Below are positions 1 to 8,104 of a stretch of 64,000 nucleotides of DNA, piece by piece. How positions within the stretch are numbered: the stretch's first letter is position 1; each line of letters starts with the position of its first letter. Source of the stretch: Pleodorina starrii (Eukaryota > Chlorophyta > Chlorophyceae > Chlamydomonadales > Volvocaceae); NCBI GenBank assembly GCA_030267565.1, contig BRXU01000066.1, forward strand, positions 62,001 through 126,000, in the 5' to 3' direction. A program made the position numbers and the translations under genes. Under the pieces are notes generated by a model. That model made no database searches. It was not told where the DNA came from and was given only the letters and a program-made list of their open reading frames with translations.

Positions 1-347
1 GTTGCGCTGGAGGTGGCGGATATCTGAAATGCTGGCAGCGCGCCTGCATGGCCTGGGTGCGTGGTTGTAGGCAGGGCCATGCCCGTCGTCGACACCGTGC
101 TCATCTACGTTGCCGAAGGGCTTCGGTGACCGAGGGCCGTCAAAGCGACATGAATTCGGTAGGGTCCGGAGATGCCAATACAGCAGGCAGCATCATCTGC
201 GGAAGCGGCCTCGCTTGCACCATAGCCAAGGCCTGGAAGGGCAGGAAAACCAGCCATGAATTTTTTACCGCCATGCCCCCGGGCGCGTAGGCGCAGGATG
301 CCGGAGACCGAAACGATATCGGATGCCTCGGTGGCAGGCCGCAGCGC
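1..347. other. Leading stretch without a recognisable gene
   Basis: Short open frames on both strands here are arginine-rich, lack a convincing ribosome binding site and resemble no protein I know. The stretch probably carries the promoter of the MFS gene that starts at 348, or the end of something outside the window. I see no clear hairpin or repeat. Confidence 0.4.
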
Positions 348-1535
348 GTGAGACGTCCGGGCCGTGGATCCGCCGCTGTGGCTGTGGCCGTGCTGGTGAC
401 CGTTCTGACAAACATGCCGGTGTTTCTTCTCGGGGCGCTGGCCACGGAGATCACCGCAACAATCGGTGTCCCGGCCTACGGGGTCGGCCTGGCCGTGGGG
501 GTCTACTGGGTCGCGGCCGCCCTCACCTCCGCGTGCACCGGTGTGATTGGTCGTGTGCTTAGCGAGAAAGGCATGGGCATCACCGCCTTGCTGCTGGCGA
601 TACTAAGCCTCACCGGCAGCGCGTCCTGGATTCCTGCGTGGCCGTGGCTGATTGTGTGGGCATGCCTGGGGGGACTCGGGAACGGTCTGGGGCACCCTTC
701 CTCCAACCACTTGCTCGTCACGCACATCCCAGCCTCTTCGCGCGGGCTGGCCTTCGGGGTGAAACAGGCCGCGGTCCCTCTGGCGGGGCTGGTCGCCGGC
801 GTCTCGGTCCCTCTGGTGGCGTTGATTCTGGGCTGGCCCGTGGCCTTTCTGCTGATGGCCGTCCTGGGCGTGCTCGTACTGGTTCCTGTGACCCTGACCC
901 GGACCATGCCTGCCGCCATGGGCGCGACTCGGCCGGCGGGGCAATGGGATCCTCAGTTGCGTTCGGCGTTGGTGTTAATGGCCGCGATGACGATGTTCGC
1001 GGGCGGTGCCGTCACTTCCGCCGTGGCCTTTGCCGTGATCGGCTCGCTGGAGCGGGGGATTACAGTCGGCCCGGCTGGTGTGCTTCTGGCCGTCGGCAGC
1101 GCCTTAGGAGCCGCGACCCGTATCGTGATCGGCGGGGTCGTCGACCGAGGCGGCGTGTCGGCTCTTTCTCTGATCCAGACAGCACTCATAGTCTGTGCCG
1201 TCGGACTTTCACTCATGGCGATCCCCACCACCTGGAGCTACGTGGTAGGTGTCCTGCTCGCGGCGGGCCTGGGGTGGGGGTGGCCGGGTCTGGTGCACTT
1301 CCTCATCTCACACATGGCACCTGGGGCCACCGCGGCGGCCACCGGCATCGTCCAGACCGGCACGTACATCGGCAATACCATCGGTCCCGTGCTCACCGGG
1401 GTGGTTCTCAGCCTCGGTAACTCGACACTGACCTGGGCGATGCTCGCCATTATGGCAACCGTTGCCGTGGTCATCTCCTTCTTCTTCGGGCACCGACTAC
1501 GGAAAATCGACTCTCTGGAATGGCCGCTGAGCTGA
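348..1535 (+). CDS. MFS transporter
   Basis: A 395-residue, very hydrophobic protein with about 12 predicted membrane helices, the usual size for a major facilitator. It begins at GTG (AGACGTCCG follows). Its composition resembles the CynX/YnfM-like drug or organic-anion branch; a glycine-rich helix with NGLGHPSSN near residue 110 is typical of MFS helix 4. The substrate cannot be read from sequence. The gene runs tail to tail with the IclR gene (1535 versus 1578), so it has its own promoter. Its place beside the phthalate-type genes suggests uptake or export of an aromatic acid; that is inference from context. A second MFS gene lies at 8105-9247 inside the long minus-strand operon. Confidence 0.85.
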   Translation: MRRPGRGSAAVAVAVLVTVLTNMPVFLLGALATEITATIGVPAYGVGLAVGVYWVAAALTSACTGVIGRVLSEKGMGITALLLAILSLTGSASWIPAWPWLIVWACLGGLGNGLGHPSSNHLLVTHIPASSRGLAFGVKQAAVPLAGLVAGVSVPLVALILGWPVAFLLMAVLGVLVLVPVTLTRTMPAAMGATRPAGQWDPQLRSALVLMAAMTMFAGGAVTSAVAFAVIGSLERGITVGPAGVLLAVGSALGAATRIVIGGVVDRGGVSALSLIQTALIVCAVGLSLMAIPTTWSYVVGVLLAAGLGWGWPGLVHFLISHMAPGATAAATGIVQTGTYIGNTIGPVLTGVVLSLGNSTLTWAMLAIMATVAVVISFFFGHRLRKIDSLEWPLS

Positions 1536-1577
1536 AGCGGTCCTGTCCACGAACCCCAGCGTCCCCCATCGAGATCC

Positions 1578-2369
1578 CTAAACGAGCAAGCCGTGGATGT
1601 CTTTGGCGGCTGTCTCGAGCATGACCCCGAGTTCTGTGCGGAGTTGTTCAGTCATGCGGTGGGCGGGCACGGATACGTTGATCCCGTAGTACTTGCCGCT
1701 CGGGCTGGTGAGGGGAACAGCGACTGACATGACGCCGTCTTCGCTTTCTTCCTGGCTCGTGGAGTATCCGGTTTGCCGGATTGTTTCGAGGGCACGCTCC
1801 AGATCGGAACGGGAGGTGATGGATCCCTTGGTGAGCCCCGGGAGCTCTTCATGTGGGTACAGGGCGTGCAATTGTTCCGTGGTAAGGAGGCTCAGCATTG
1901 CTTTGCCCGTTGCGGTGCAGTTGGCCGGAAGCATCGCGCCCTGACGTGAGGCGACGCGGACGGCGCGTTGGCTCTCGATGGCCTCGAGGAAGTGTGTATT
2001 CGAACCTTTGAGTTCGGCAAAGTGCACCGTCTCTCCGGTTGCCTCGAATATCCTCTCCATCGCTGGGCGAACGAGGGTCCCGATGTCGACGTGGCGCCGT
2101 ATGGCGAAAGCGATGGAGCTAAGTGCTTGTCCGGGTTCGTATGCTTTGGTCTGGGGGTTCTGCCGTACGAAACCGCGGTAGAGGAGCATCCCCATGAGGC
2201 GATGAGCCGTGGATGATGCCACTCCGAGGTACTTGCTGGCATCGGTGAGCCGGATGCTTGGCCGAGTCTCGAAGAGCAGCAACAACCGGAGTGCGTTGTC
2301 GACGGATTCGATGGGGTACTGCGGAGGTGGGCCGTACCTGGAGTTGTCCTTCGTCTGTGGTGTGGACAT
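1578..2369 (-). CDS. phtR: IclR-family transcriptional regulator, PhtR-like
   Basis: About 263 residues. An N-terminal winged helix-turn-helix (SVDNALRLLLLFE..., then TDASKYLGVASSTAHRLM) is followed by the IclR effector domain (ATGKAMLSLL, SQEESEDGVMSVAVPL), the typical IclR layout. It is the last gene of the minus-strand catabolic operon, the place of phtR in actinobacterial phthalate clusters, and probably senses phthalate or a pathway intermediate. The start is uncertain. ATG at 2369 gives the usual family length but has only a weak Shine-Dalgarno. An upstream in-frame TTG at 2429 would overlap the stop of phtC as TTGA and add 20 residues. The regulator class is clear; the PhtR name rests on gene order. 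Confidence 0.85.
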   Translation of the reverse strand: MSTPQTKDNSRYGPPPQYPIESVDNALRLLLLFETRPSIRLTDASKYLGVASSTAHRLMGMLLYRGFVRQNPQTKAYEPGQALSSIAFAIRRHVDIGTLVRPAMERIFEATGETVHFAELKGSNTHFLEAIESQRAVRVASRQGAMLPANCTATGKAMLSLLTTEQLHALYPHEELPGLTKGSITSRSDLERALETIRQTGYSTSQEESEDGVMSVAVPLTSPSGKYYGINVSVPAHRMTEQLRTELGVMLETAAKDIHGLLV

Positions 2370-2425
2370 GGGCTTTATGGTACTGAGCTGGGGTTTCGCT
2401 GCCAGCCCAGCTATGGTGCCGATCG

Positions 2426-3175
2426 TCAACTGTGCTCACCAAGTCGTGCGATTTCGTGTCTCCAGGCAGTCCCGGTGTTGAATGCTCCTCCGAGGTCGGG
2501 CAGTTCGGCCATGTCGGCATCGGGCAGGTCGACGAGGTGTCCACCGGCGGAGGTCACCTGCAGTGCCAGCCCCGCCAGGCTGTCCACGCTGATGGCCTGG
2601 AGAACTGCTTGCTCGACGGTTTCGGCCGCGCTGGTGAGGCCGTGGCCCCGCAGCACCACAACGGGTTTGGTTTCCATGGCATCGGCCATTTCGGCGGCGA
2701 GCTGACGGTTGCGGATGAGCACTCCGCGGGGATAGACGGGTACCCCGTTGGCGGCGAGGCGGGTTCCGGGGATGTCGTATGCCCCTACGATGGGGCGTAC
2801 TGCGAGCCCTGCTAGGTCGGCGGCGACCACTCGCGGGGGATGGGCGTGCACGACAGCCCGGACGTCCGGGCGGCGCCGGAAGAGCTCGGTGTGCAGCGGC
2901 AGTTCGTTGGGGACCGTATATCCGCCCTCGAGCTCACCATCGGCGGCGGGATTCCCATCGAGATCTACCATGCGAATGTCCTCGGCTTGCGTATACGCCA
3001 AGCCTCGCTCGTGCGGGCCCCGACAGCGCACCAGCAATGTGCTGTCGGTGATCCTCAGGCTGATGTGGCCCAGGATCCCCTCGGCCAGACCTCGATGGGC
3101 CAGGACCCGACAGGCGAGGGCGATGTCTTTCCGCGCGGCGCTCTCGGTCTGGGGCAACGAGTTCCCGGGCGTCAT
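2426..3175 (-). CDS. phtC: Class II aldolase/adducin-family decarboxylase, PhtC-like
   Basis: A 249-residue protein of the class II aldolase fold. Metal-ligand histidines are visible in VVHAHPP (about residue 110) and in VVLRGHGL (about residue 180), and the family glycine motif is in GLAEGILGHISLR near the start. In phthalate 3,4-dioxygenase clusters this fold supplies 3,4-dihydroxyphthalate 2-decarboxylase, which makes protocatechuate; that is established for PhtC-type proteins. Here the assignment rests on gene order and fold. The ATG overlaps the TGA of the reductase gene (ATGA), so the two are translationally coupled. No protocatechuate ring-cleavage gene is in the window, so the product must be processed by genes elsewhere. 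A sugar-phosphate aldolase is the alternative but does not fit the neighbours. Confidence 0.8.
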   Translation of the reverse strand: MTPGNSLPQTESAARKDIALACRVLAHRGLAEGILGHISLRITDSTLLVRCRGPHERGLAYTQAEDIRMVDLDGNPAADGELEGGYTVPNELPLHTELFRRRPDVRAVVHAHPPRVVAADLAGLAVRPIVGAYDIPGTRLAANGVPVYPRGVLIRNRQLAAEMADAMETKPVVVLRGHGLTSAAETVEQAVLQAISVDSLAGLALQVTSAGGHLVDLPDADMAELPDLGGAFNTGTAWRHEIARLGEHS

Positions 3176-4404
3176 GACGCTCCCGTGGGTTGCGGCTCCA
3201 ACTGGGGTTCGAGCTTGGCGCGCAGCTCCTGCACGGTCGTACTTTTGGCCATGCCCAGCCGGCAGGCGAGGAGAGCCTTGGGCCAGTTCACGATGGCTGC
3301 GCCCCGGACGGTGCTGCCGTCGGTGGTGTAGAGGGCGACGAACCGGCCGTGGACTTCAGGATGCCCGATGAGCACGTGGTCGACATTGCCTCCGACGCGA
3401 CCCACAACCTGGATCTTCCAGTCGTGCTGGTCGCTCCACACGTATTCGATGGGTGTGTAGGCGCGCGGCTGATTGGGGTGAGTGATGTTGTAGGCAACGC
3501 ACGTGGCCTGTTCCACCGCGTTGGTCCAGTGCTCGATCCTGACATCCTCGCCGTGCTTTTGGTGGCGCCACCGGGCCACGTCGCCGACCGCGTACACGTT
3601 TGCCGCGTCGACGGCTTGGCAGTACTCGTTGAGCACGACCCCGTTGTCCACGAGCAGGCCGGAGGCGCTGAGCCAAGCGTCGTTGGGGATGACCCCGATG
3701 CCGACCAGCACGGTGGCCGCCTGGACGCTCTCACCGTTGGTCAGGTGGACGGAGAAGTTGCCCTCCTCACCCTCGATGGCTTCTACACCAGTGCCGAACA
3801 TGGTGTTGACCCCGTTGTCCAGGTGCAGGTCTGCGAACCACTGGCCGATCTCAGGATTGAAGATGCGGCTCATGGGCACGGGAACAGGGTCGATGATGGT
3901 GACCTCCAATCCCAGGCCACGGGCGGTGGCTGCCGCTTCGGCGCCGATGAATCCTCCGCCGATGACGGCCAGTGCCCCGCCCCGAAGAAGGTCCCCACGT
4001 AGTTCGCGGGCGTCCTGGAGCGTGCGCAGCACGTGGATCCCGGGGGGGCTGCCCCAGGGCGAGGGACGCGGAGAAGCTCCGGTGGCGATGACCAGATGGT
4101 CGTAATGGAGGGGCTCGTACCCCTCCAGCTTCAGCAGGTTCTCGGCGACATCCAGGCCGACGGCGCGGTGACCCAGGAGCAGGCGGATGGAGTCGGCATC
4201 GGCCTGCTCCTGGGTCAGCAGCCGGATGGAGTCCTCATCGGTCGTGCCAGCCAGGACGGATTTCGACAGGGGCGGCTTGTCGTAGGGAAGTTCCGTTTCC
4301 TCCCCGACGAGGACGATCTCCCCCTCGTATCCTTCCAGTCGGAGCGACTGCGCAGTGCGCACCCCGGCGATGGATGCCCCGACGATGACGGTGACCGGGC
4401 TCAT
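3172..4404 (-). CDS. phtAd: Ferredoxin reductase of the ring-hydroxylating dioxygenase
   Basis: A 410-residue FAD/NAD(P)H-dependent reductase. The N-terminal FAD dinucleotide fold starts VIVGASIAGVRTAQSLR. The second NAD(H) fold is ALAVIGGGFIGAEAAATARG near residue 145, and the flavin-contacting segment is NVYAVGDVARW near residue 270. Length and order match BphA4/PhtAd-type ferredoxin reductases, which pass electrons from NADH to the ferredoxin and then to the Rieske oxygenase. It sits directly after the ferredoxin gene with an ATGA overlap and before phtC with another, so the three are tightly coupled. The function as electron-transfer partner of the oxygenase encoded at 5562-7025 is secure from context; the native substrate is inferred. 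Confidence 0.9.
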   Translation of the reverse strand: MSPVTVIVGASIAGVRTAQSLRLEGYEGEIVLVGEETELPYDKPPLSKSVLAGTTDEDSIRLLTQEQADADSIRLLLGHRAVGLDVAENLLKLEGYEPLHYDHLVIATGASPRPSPWGSPPGIHVLRTLQDARELRGDLLRGGALAVIGGGFIGAEAAATARGLGLEVTIIDPVPVPMSRIFNPEIGQWFADLHLDNGVNTMFGTGVEAIEGEEGNFSVHLTNGESVQAATVLVGIGVIPNDAWLSASGLLVDNGVVLNEYCQAVDAANVYAVGDVARWRHQKHGEDVRIEHWTNAVEQATCVAYNITHPNQPRAYTPIEYVWSDQHDWKIQVVGRVGGNVDHVLIGHPEVHGRFVALYTTDGSTVRGAAIVNWPKALLACRLGMAKSTTVQELRAKLEPQLEPQPTGAS

Positions 4405-4598
4405 TCGTCCTCCACCACCAGTGCGGAGACTGGGCAGCTGCGGGCGGCCTCGGTGACGCGGGCGCGGTCGGCCTCGGGGACCTCGGTCTTGAGCAGCACG
4501 ACGACCCCGTCGTCGTCCAGGTCGAAGTAGTCAGAGGCTCCGACGATGCAGTTTGCATACCCCTGACAGGCTTCCAAGTCAGCTTTGACTACAGGCAT
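4401..4598 (-). CDS. phtAc: Small ferredoxin (3Fe-4S/4Fe-4S type) of the dioxygenase system
   Basis: A 65-residue acidic ferredoxin. It has the CQGYANC motif near residue 11 and a distal SCPVSAL motif near residue 54, the cysteine pattern of single-cluster actinobacterial ferredoxins that serve P450s and dioxygenases. The Tyr in the place of the usual second Cys suggests a 3Fe-4S cluster. The start is ATG at 4598, preceded by AAAGGAATGTGACC; an upstream in-frame extension lacks ferredoxin character and is rejected. The gene overlaps the reductase by ATGA. It should carry electrons from the reductase to the oxygenase alpha subunit. Confidence 0.9.
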   Translation of the reverse strand: MPVVKADLEACQGYANCIVGASDYFDLDDDGVVVLLKTEVPEADRARVTEAARSCPVSALVVEDE

Positions 4599-4645
4599 GG
4601 TCACATTCCTTTGTGAGGCGGGGGTGCTCTGGTAGTTGAGAGTGT

Positions 4646-4951
4646 CTATTCGTCTTCGGTCACGAGCGGCCCGAAAGGGTGACCGATCATGGCCGAGAAC
4701 GTGGCCGGGGCCTGCCAGGTCAAGGACTCCAGTTCCAGCGGGCAGAGCGTGACCCACTGGCCCGAACGCGGGGACTTGATCATCAGCCGTGAACCGTTGC
4801 GGGTCTCGATGCGGGTGACCTGAACCTCGGAGAACTCGTTGGCGATCACGATCGGCTTACCGGTGACGTGTTCTTCGAGCCGGCGGCGTTCCTCGGTGGC
4901 CTGGATCGCCGCGAGGCGGTCTTCTTCCTCGCCTTCCCATTCCAGTTTCAT
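4646..4951 (-). CDS. Small conserved protein of dioxygenase clusters, unknown function
   Basis: A 101-residue soluble, charged protein beginning MKLEWEGEEED and containing KPIVIANEFSEVQVTRIETR in the middle. Its ATG overlaps the beta-subunit stop (ATGA), so it is translated with the oxygenase. I recognise it as the kind of small protein found next to actinobacterial ring-hydroxylating dioxygenases. Databases sometimes label such proteins dihydrodiol dehydrogenase, although it is far too short and shows no nucleotide-binding or catalytic motif. A chaperone, assembly or substrate-channel role would fit, but nothing in the sequence shows it. The upstream in-frame region (to 5023) is arginine/histidine-rich and lies inside the beta gene, so it was left out. 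Confidence 0.75.
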   Translation of the reverse strand: MKLEWEGEEEDRLAAIQATEERRRLEEHVTGKPIVIANEFSEVQVTRIETRNGSRLMIKSPRSGQWVTLCPLELESLTWQAPATFSAMIGHPFGPLVTEDE

Positions 4952-5559
4952 AGGAAGATCGCCAGGTTTTGCATGCGGATGACCGACTCGTCGACCATGA
5001 TGGTGCGACGGGCCAGCTCCCACCCGGATCCGGATGCGGTACGGCGAAGGAGGTCCTCCCGTCCTGCCGATACAGTGGCGGACTCCCCGACGTCACCACG
5101 GCTGCGGAAGAGAAGGACCGCCGAGTCCACGATGATTTCTTGCGGGTCGGGGGTGCGGAAGGTGCGCACGTTGGTGATGTAGTGGCGCAGCCGCGACGGC
5201 GGATCTTCGGTCCACGCGTGCTCGGTGGCGAAGCGGGCCACCCGGCGGCTGAGCGAGTACTTGTTCTCGTCCCAGTGCGCCATCCCCGGTGAGGTGGTGT
5301 AACCGGCGCCCAGGGCGGTGGTTACGCGGACGGGCATGAGGTAGTGCACGTCATCGGCAATCCTGGACAGCCACTCGTCGTAGTCTTGGGCGTCCAGCAG
5401 GTACGCCTCATCGACCAGCCAACGGTGCGCCTCAAGGTGCAGTTCATCGTTGAAAGGCAGGGTCTGTCCCGTCCGCTGAGTACGCGGCGCGTGGGCTCCC
5501 AGCGCCGACTGCTCGGACAGCGTCAAGTCCTCGTTCTCGTGTGCCGTTCCGACACTCAT
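4948..5559 (-). CDS. phtAb: Ring-hydroxylating dioxygenase beta (small) subunit
   Basis: A 203-residue protein of the NTF2-like beta-subunit family. It shows LEAHRWLVDEAYLLDAQDYD..., the typical helix of these subunits, then DDVHYLMPVRVT, and a C-terminal sheet ending SVIRMQNLAIFL. It builds the structural trimer of the alpha3beta3 oxygenase and has no catalytic residues. ATG at 5559 follows the alpha stop by two bases, and the end overlaps the next gene by ATGA. The frame stays open to 5949 but that part is antisense/out-of-frame to the alpha gene. The family is clear; the phthalate assignment comes from gene order. Confidence 0.9.
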   Translation of the reverse strand: MSVGTAHENEDLTLSEQSALGAHAPRTQRTGQTLPFNDELHLEAHRWLVDEAYLLDAQDYDEWLSRIADDVHYLMPVRVTTALGAGYTTSPGMAHWDENKYSLSRRVARFATEHAWTEDPPSRLRHYITNVRTFRTPDPQEIIVDSAVLLFRSRGDVGESATVSAGREDLLRRTASGSGWELARRTIMVDESVIRMQNLAIFL

Positions 5560-5561
5560 GA

Positions 5562-7025
5562 TCAGGCCTCCTCGTGAAGGGTTGCTGCGGGCACGATCTC
5601 TGCGCTGCCGCTGGCCGGACGGGCGGGCCCCGATCCCGCGGCCGGAGGCGCCTGCACCGGATCCGAGCCCACGTGCACCTGCGCTGCGGCTTCTACCGGA
5701 TGCTCGAGGTGATCGGCCCACCGGCGCAGCAACTCTCGCTGGTTGTACTCGCTGTAGCCGATACGGGTGGAGCCGGGCCCCGAGTATTCCTCTGGGGACA
5801 GGGCCTCGACCACGTTCTGCCCGTTCTCCAGCATGCCCATCCGACTGTTGAGCAACAGGCGCCGTGCCATGGACCCAGCGGCGGTGTTGGTCAGGGACAC
5901 CCAGTTCTCGACGTCGTCCTGCTCGAACATGCCACCGCTGCCGAAGCACATGAGATACGCCTTGTAGGAGAGCGCTTTGAACTCCTCCGGCGCGTTCTTG
6001 TCAACGGCGAACCACGAGAGGATCTCAGTCTCGTTCTCGCTGATCGGCTGCCACATGCGGATGGAGATGAAGGGGAGCACCTCGTCGGAGTCCTCCTCGA
6101 CCCGCGGCCAATTGTGGACGAAGCTCATGTTTGGGAACAGTGATGCCGCCGAAACCATGAACCCGTCCTTGCCCACCACGTCGAGCTGCTCCTGGGTCCA
6201 CTGCTCCTTCATCCGGGCGATCATCTCGTCGGGGTAGCCCACGTAGCGCAGGCGCTCCTCCAGACCACCTTCGGGCAGCTTGTAGGTGGTGCCGCCACCG
6301 TTGCCGGCCCAGTACGTGGTGCCGTCCTTGCGCTTCTCCGCCTTGGGCTCGCGGAAGAGTCCGATCTCCACCACCGAGGTGTGGGTCTGGGGCGTGTGGT
6401 ACATGTCCCCAGCGAAGTTCTCGGCCCCGATTTTCCAGTTGGCCTTGACCCGCCAACGCTGCGGGCCGCGCAGCTCGATGCCGTCCGCGCTCTGCTTCGT
6501 GTAGTAGTCCAGGTAGAACTTGAAGTCCCCCAGGAAGTCCTCCAAGGGCTCAGCGTCCGGGTCCATGCTGATGAATATCAGACCGTTGTACGTGGCCAGC
6601 GAGGGAGCCGGCAGCAGGGTCTGGCCCTTCTTTTTGAAGCCTTCCTCCCCGCCGTAGGCCTCCTTGTGGAAGGGCAGCCCGACGATGCGCCCGTCGTTGC
6701 GGTACGACCAGCCGTGGTAGGGGCAACGGAAGTGGGAGGCATTACCCATCTCCGCCCGGCAAACCTGCATGCCGCGGTGAAGGCACATGTTGAACAGGGC
6801 CCGGACCTGGCCCTTTTCGTCCCGGGAGATGATGAACGAGTCTTCGAGGACCCTGCGGACCACGTAGTCGCCGGCCTCGGGGACCTCCGATTCGTGGGCG
6901 ACGAACATCCAGCTGCGGTTGAAGAGACGTTCCTTCTCGAGTTCGAAGATCTCTTTGTCGTTGTAGATGTGGGCAGGGATCATGCCCCGCCGTACGTCCT
7001 CGAGGACACCGTTGTGGTCAGCCAT
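5562..7025 (-). CDS. phtAa: Rieske ring-hydroxylating dioxygenase alpha subunit, phthalate 3,4-dioxygenase-like
   Basis: A 487-residue oxygenase large subunit. The Rieske [2Fe-2S] motif is CLHRGMQVC followed by CPYHGWSY (about residues 80-110), with two Cys and two His ligands. The catalytic domain has the mononuclear iron His pair in GDMYHTPQTH (about residue 205). It adds both atoms of O2 to the aromatic ring to form a cis-dihydrodiol. The start at 7025 has AAGGAGCTCTCCC before the ATG. It lies between the reductase-type dehydrogenase and the beta subunit, as in phthalate 3,4-dioxygenase operons. The Ala/Pro-rich tail after about residue 455 is longer than in typical alpha subunits. The oxygenase class is certain; phthalate as substrate is inferred from order and neighbours. 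Confidence 0.92.
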   Translation of the reverse strand: MADHNGVLEDVRRGMIPAHIYNDKEIFELEKERLFNRSWMFVAHESEVPEAGDYVVRRVLEDSFIISRDEKGQVRALFNMCLHRGMQVCRAEMGNASHFRCPYHGWSYRNDGRIVGLPFHKEAYGGEEGFKKKGQTLLPAPSLATYNGLIFISMDPDAEPLEDFLGDFKFYLDYYTKQSADGIELRGPQRWRVKANWKIGAENFAGDMYHTPQTHTSVVEIGLFREPKAEKRKDGTTYWAGNGGGTTYKLPEGGLEERLRYVGYPDEMIARMKEQWTQEQLDVVGKDGFMVSAASLFPNMSFVHNWPRVEEDSDEVLPFISIRMWQPISENETEILSWFAVDKNAPEEFKALSYKAYLMCFGSGGMFEQDDVENWVSLTNTAAGSMARRLLLNSRMGMLENGQNVVEALSPEEYSGPGSTRIGYSEYNQRELLRRWADHLEHPVEAAAQVHVGSDPVQAPPAAGSGPARPASGSAEIVPAATLHEEA

Positions 7026-7164
7026 GGGAGAGCTCCTTGTCGATCTGCGAGCAGTTAGTCTGCAGGGCAGAGGTCTACTCTGTTAGGAAGAGAGTCCCGC
7101 ATTTTGTGATCTGCGTCAACCCTCGACCCCTCTTTGTGTCGGATGAGGGAAGGCGTGGTAGGAG

Positions 7165-8031
7165 TCAGTGGCCGTTCTCGGGGGCGTCGGAGTCGCGGGC
7201 GGCGTTTTCTCCGCGGTCCAGTCCAGCCAGAGCTTCCATGTCCTCGGCCGTCAGAAAGAAGTCGAACACCGAGATGTTCTCGACCAGCCATTCGGGTTTG
7301 GCGGCCTGCGGGATCGGGACGATTCCTTGCTGGACGTGCCAGCGAAGCAGGACCTGCGCCGGAGTCTTCGCCGCCCTTTGGGCGATCTCCGCCACGATCG
7401 GGTGGTCACGCAGTCCCGATTCGCGGCCGATAGGGCTCCAGGCCTCGGTAGTGATGCCCAAGTCCTGGTGCACGGCCCGTGGGGGTAGCCGCGCGAGATC
7501 GGGACTGAGCTGGATCTGGTTCACGTCGGGAACCACGCCGGTGGCGGCGACGATCTTCTCCAGATGGTTCGGCTTGAAGTTGGAGACGCCGATCGCTTTG
7601 ACGCGGCCTTCGTCCAGGAGCTTAACGAGGCCTTTCCAAGCCTCGGGATACTGGTCCAGGGCCGGCACGGGCCAGTGGCACATGAACATGTCCAGGTAGT
7701 CGAGACCGAGGGTGTGGAGGCTGCGGTCGTAGGCTCTCTGGACGCCATCGACGCTGTGGGACTCCTTGTTGAACTTGCTGGAGACGAACAGCTCTTCTCG
7801 GGGGACGCCGGCCGTGCGGATACCACGTCCTACCGCGTCTTCGTTGCGGTACTGGAACGCGGTGTCGATGAGCCGGTAGCCGCTTCGAACGGCGTAGCGG
7901 ACGGCCGTTTCGCATTCTTCCCCCACCAGCGGCCAGGTGCCCAGACCCAGGTGCGGGATGCTGTGCCCGTGCCGAAGGTGCAGCCTCGGGGCCGTTGCGG
8001 ACTCATTGCTCGGATAGGTTTCCGTCGTCAT
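7165..8031 (-). CDS. phtB: Aldo/keto reductase, likely phthalate dihydrodiol dehydrogenase
   Basis: A 288-residue aldo/keto reductase. The catalytic tetrad is visible: Asp and Tyr in IDTAFQYRNEDAVG, Lys in FVSSKFNK, and His in MFMCHWPVP. The cofactor segment VKAIGVSNFKPNHL is also present. The ATG at 8031 begins MTTETYPSNESA; a longer frame to 8172 is low-complexity and overlaps the next gene's end, so it was not used. In the position of phtB, directly upstream of phtAa, it should oxidise the 3,4-dihydrodiol of phthalate to 3,4-dihydroxyphthalate. A general aldehyde reductase is the alternative. A 139-bp gap separates it from phtAa and could hold an internal promoter. Confidence 0.82.
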   Translation of the reverse strand: MTTETYPSNESATAPRLHLRHGHSIPHLGLGTWPLVGEECETAVRYAVRSGYRLIDTAFQYRNEDAVGRGIRTAGVPREELFVSSKFNKESHSVDGVQRAYDRSLHTLGLDYLDMFMCHWPVPALDQYPEAWKGLVKLLDEGRVKAIGVSNFKPNHLEKIVAATGVVPDVNQIQLSPDLARLPPRAVHQDLGITTEAWSPIGRESGLRDHPIVAEIAQRAAKTPAQVLLRWHVQQGIVPIPQAAKPEWLVENISVFDFFLTAEDMEALAGLDRGENAARDSDAPENGH

Positions 8032-8104
8032 GGACAGCCTTTCTTCGAAACGTCTTTTTCCTGTCATCGGAGGTACACAGTGCGAGTCTCGGGGTCTGTG
8101 TTGG

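Noticed and set aside
2426..3175. Class II aldolase gene as fuculose or rhamnulose phosphate aldolase
   Set aside because: The neighbours are ring dioxygenase genes and an IclR regulator; the decarboxylase role fits the known pht order better.
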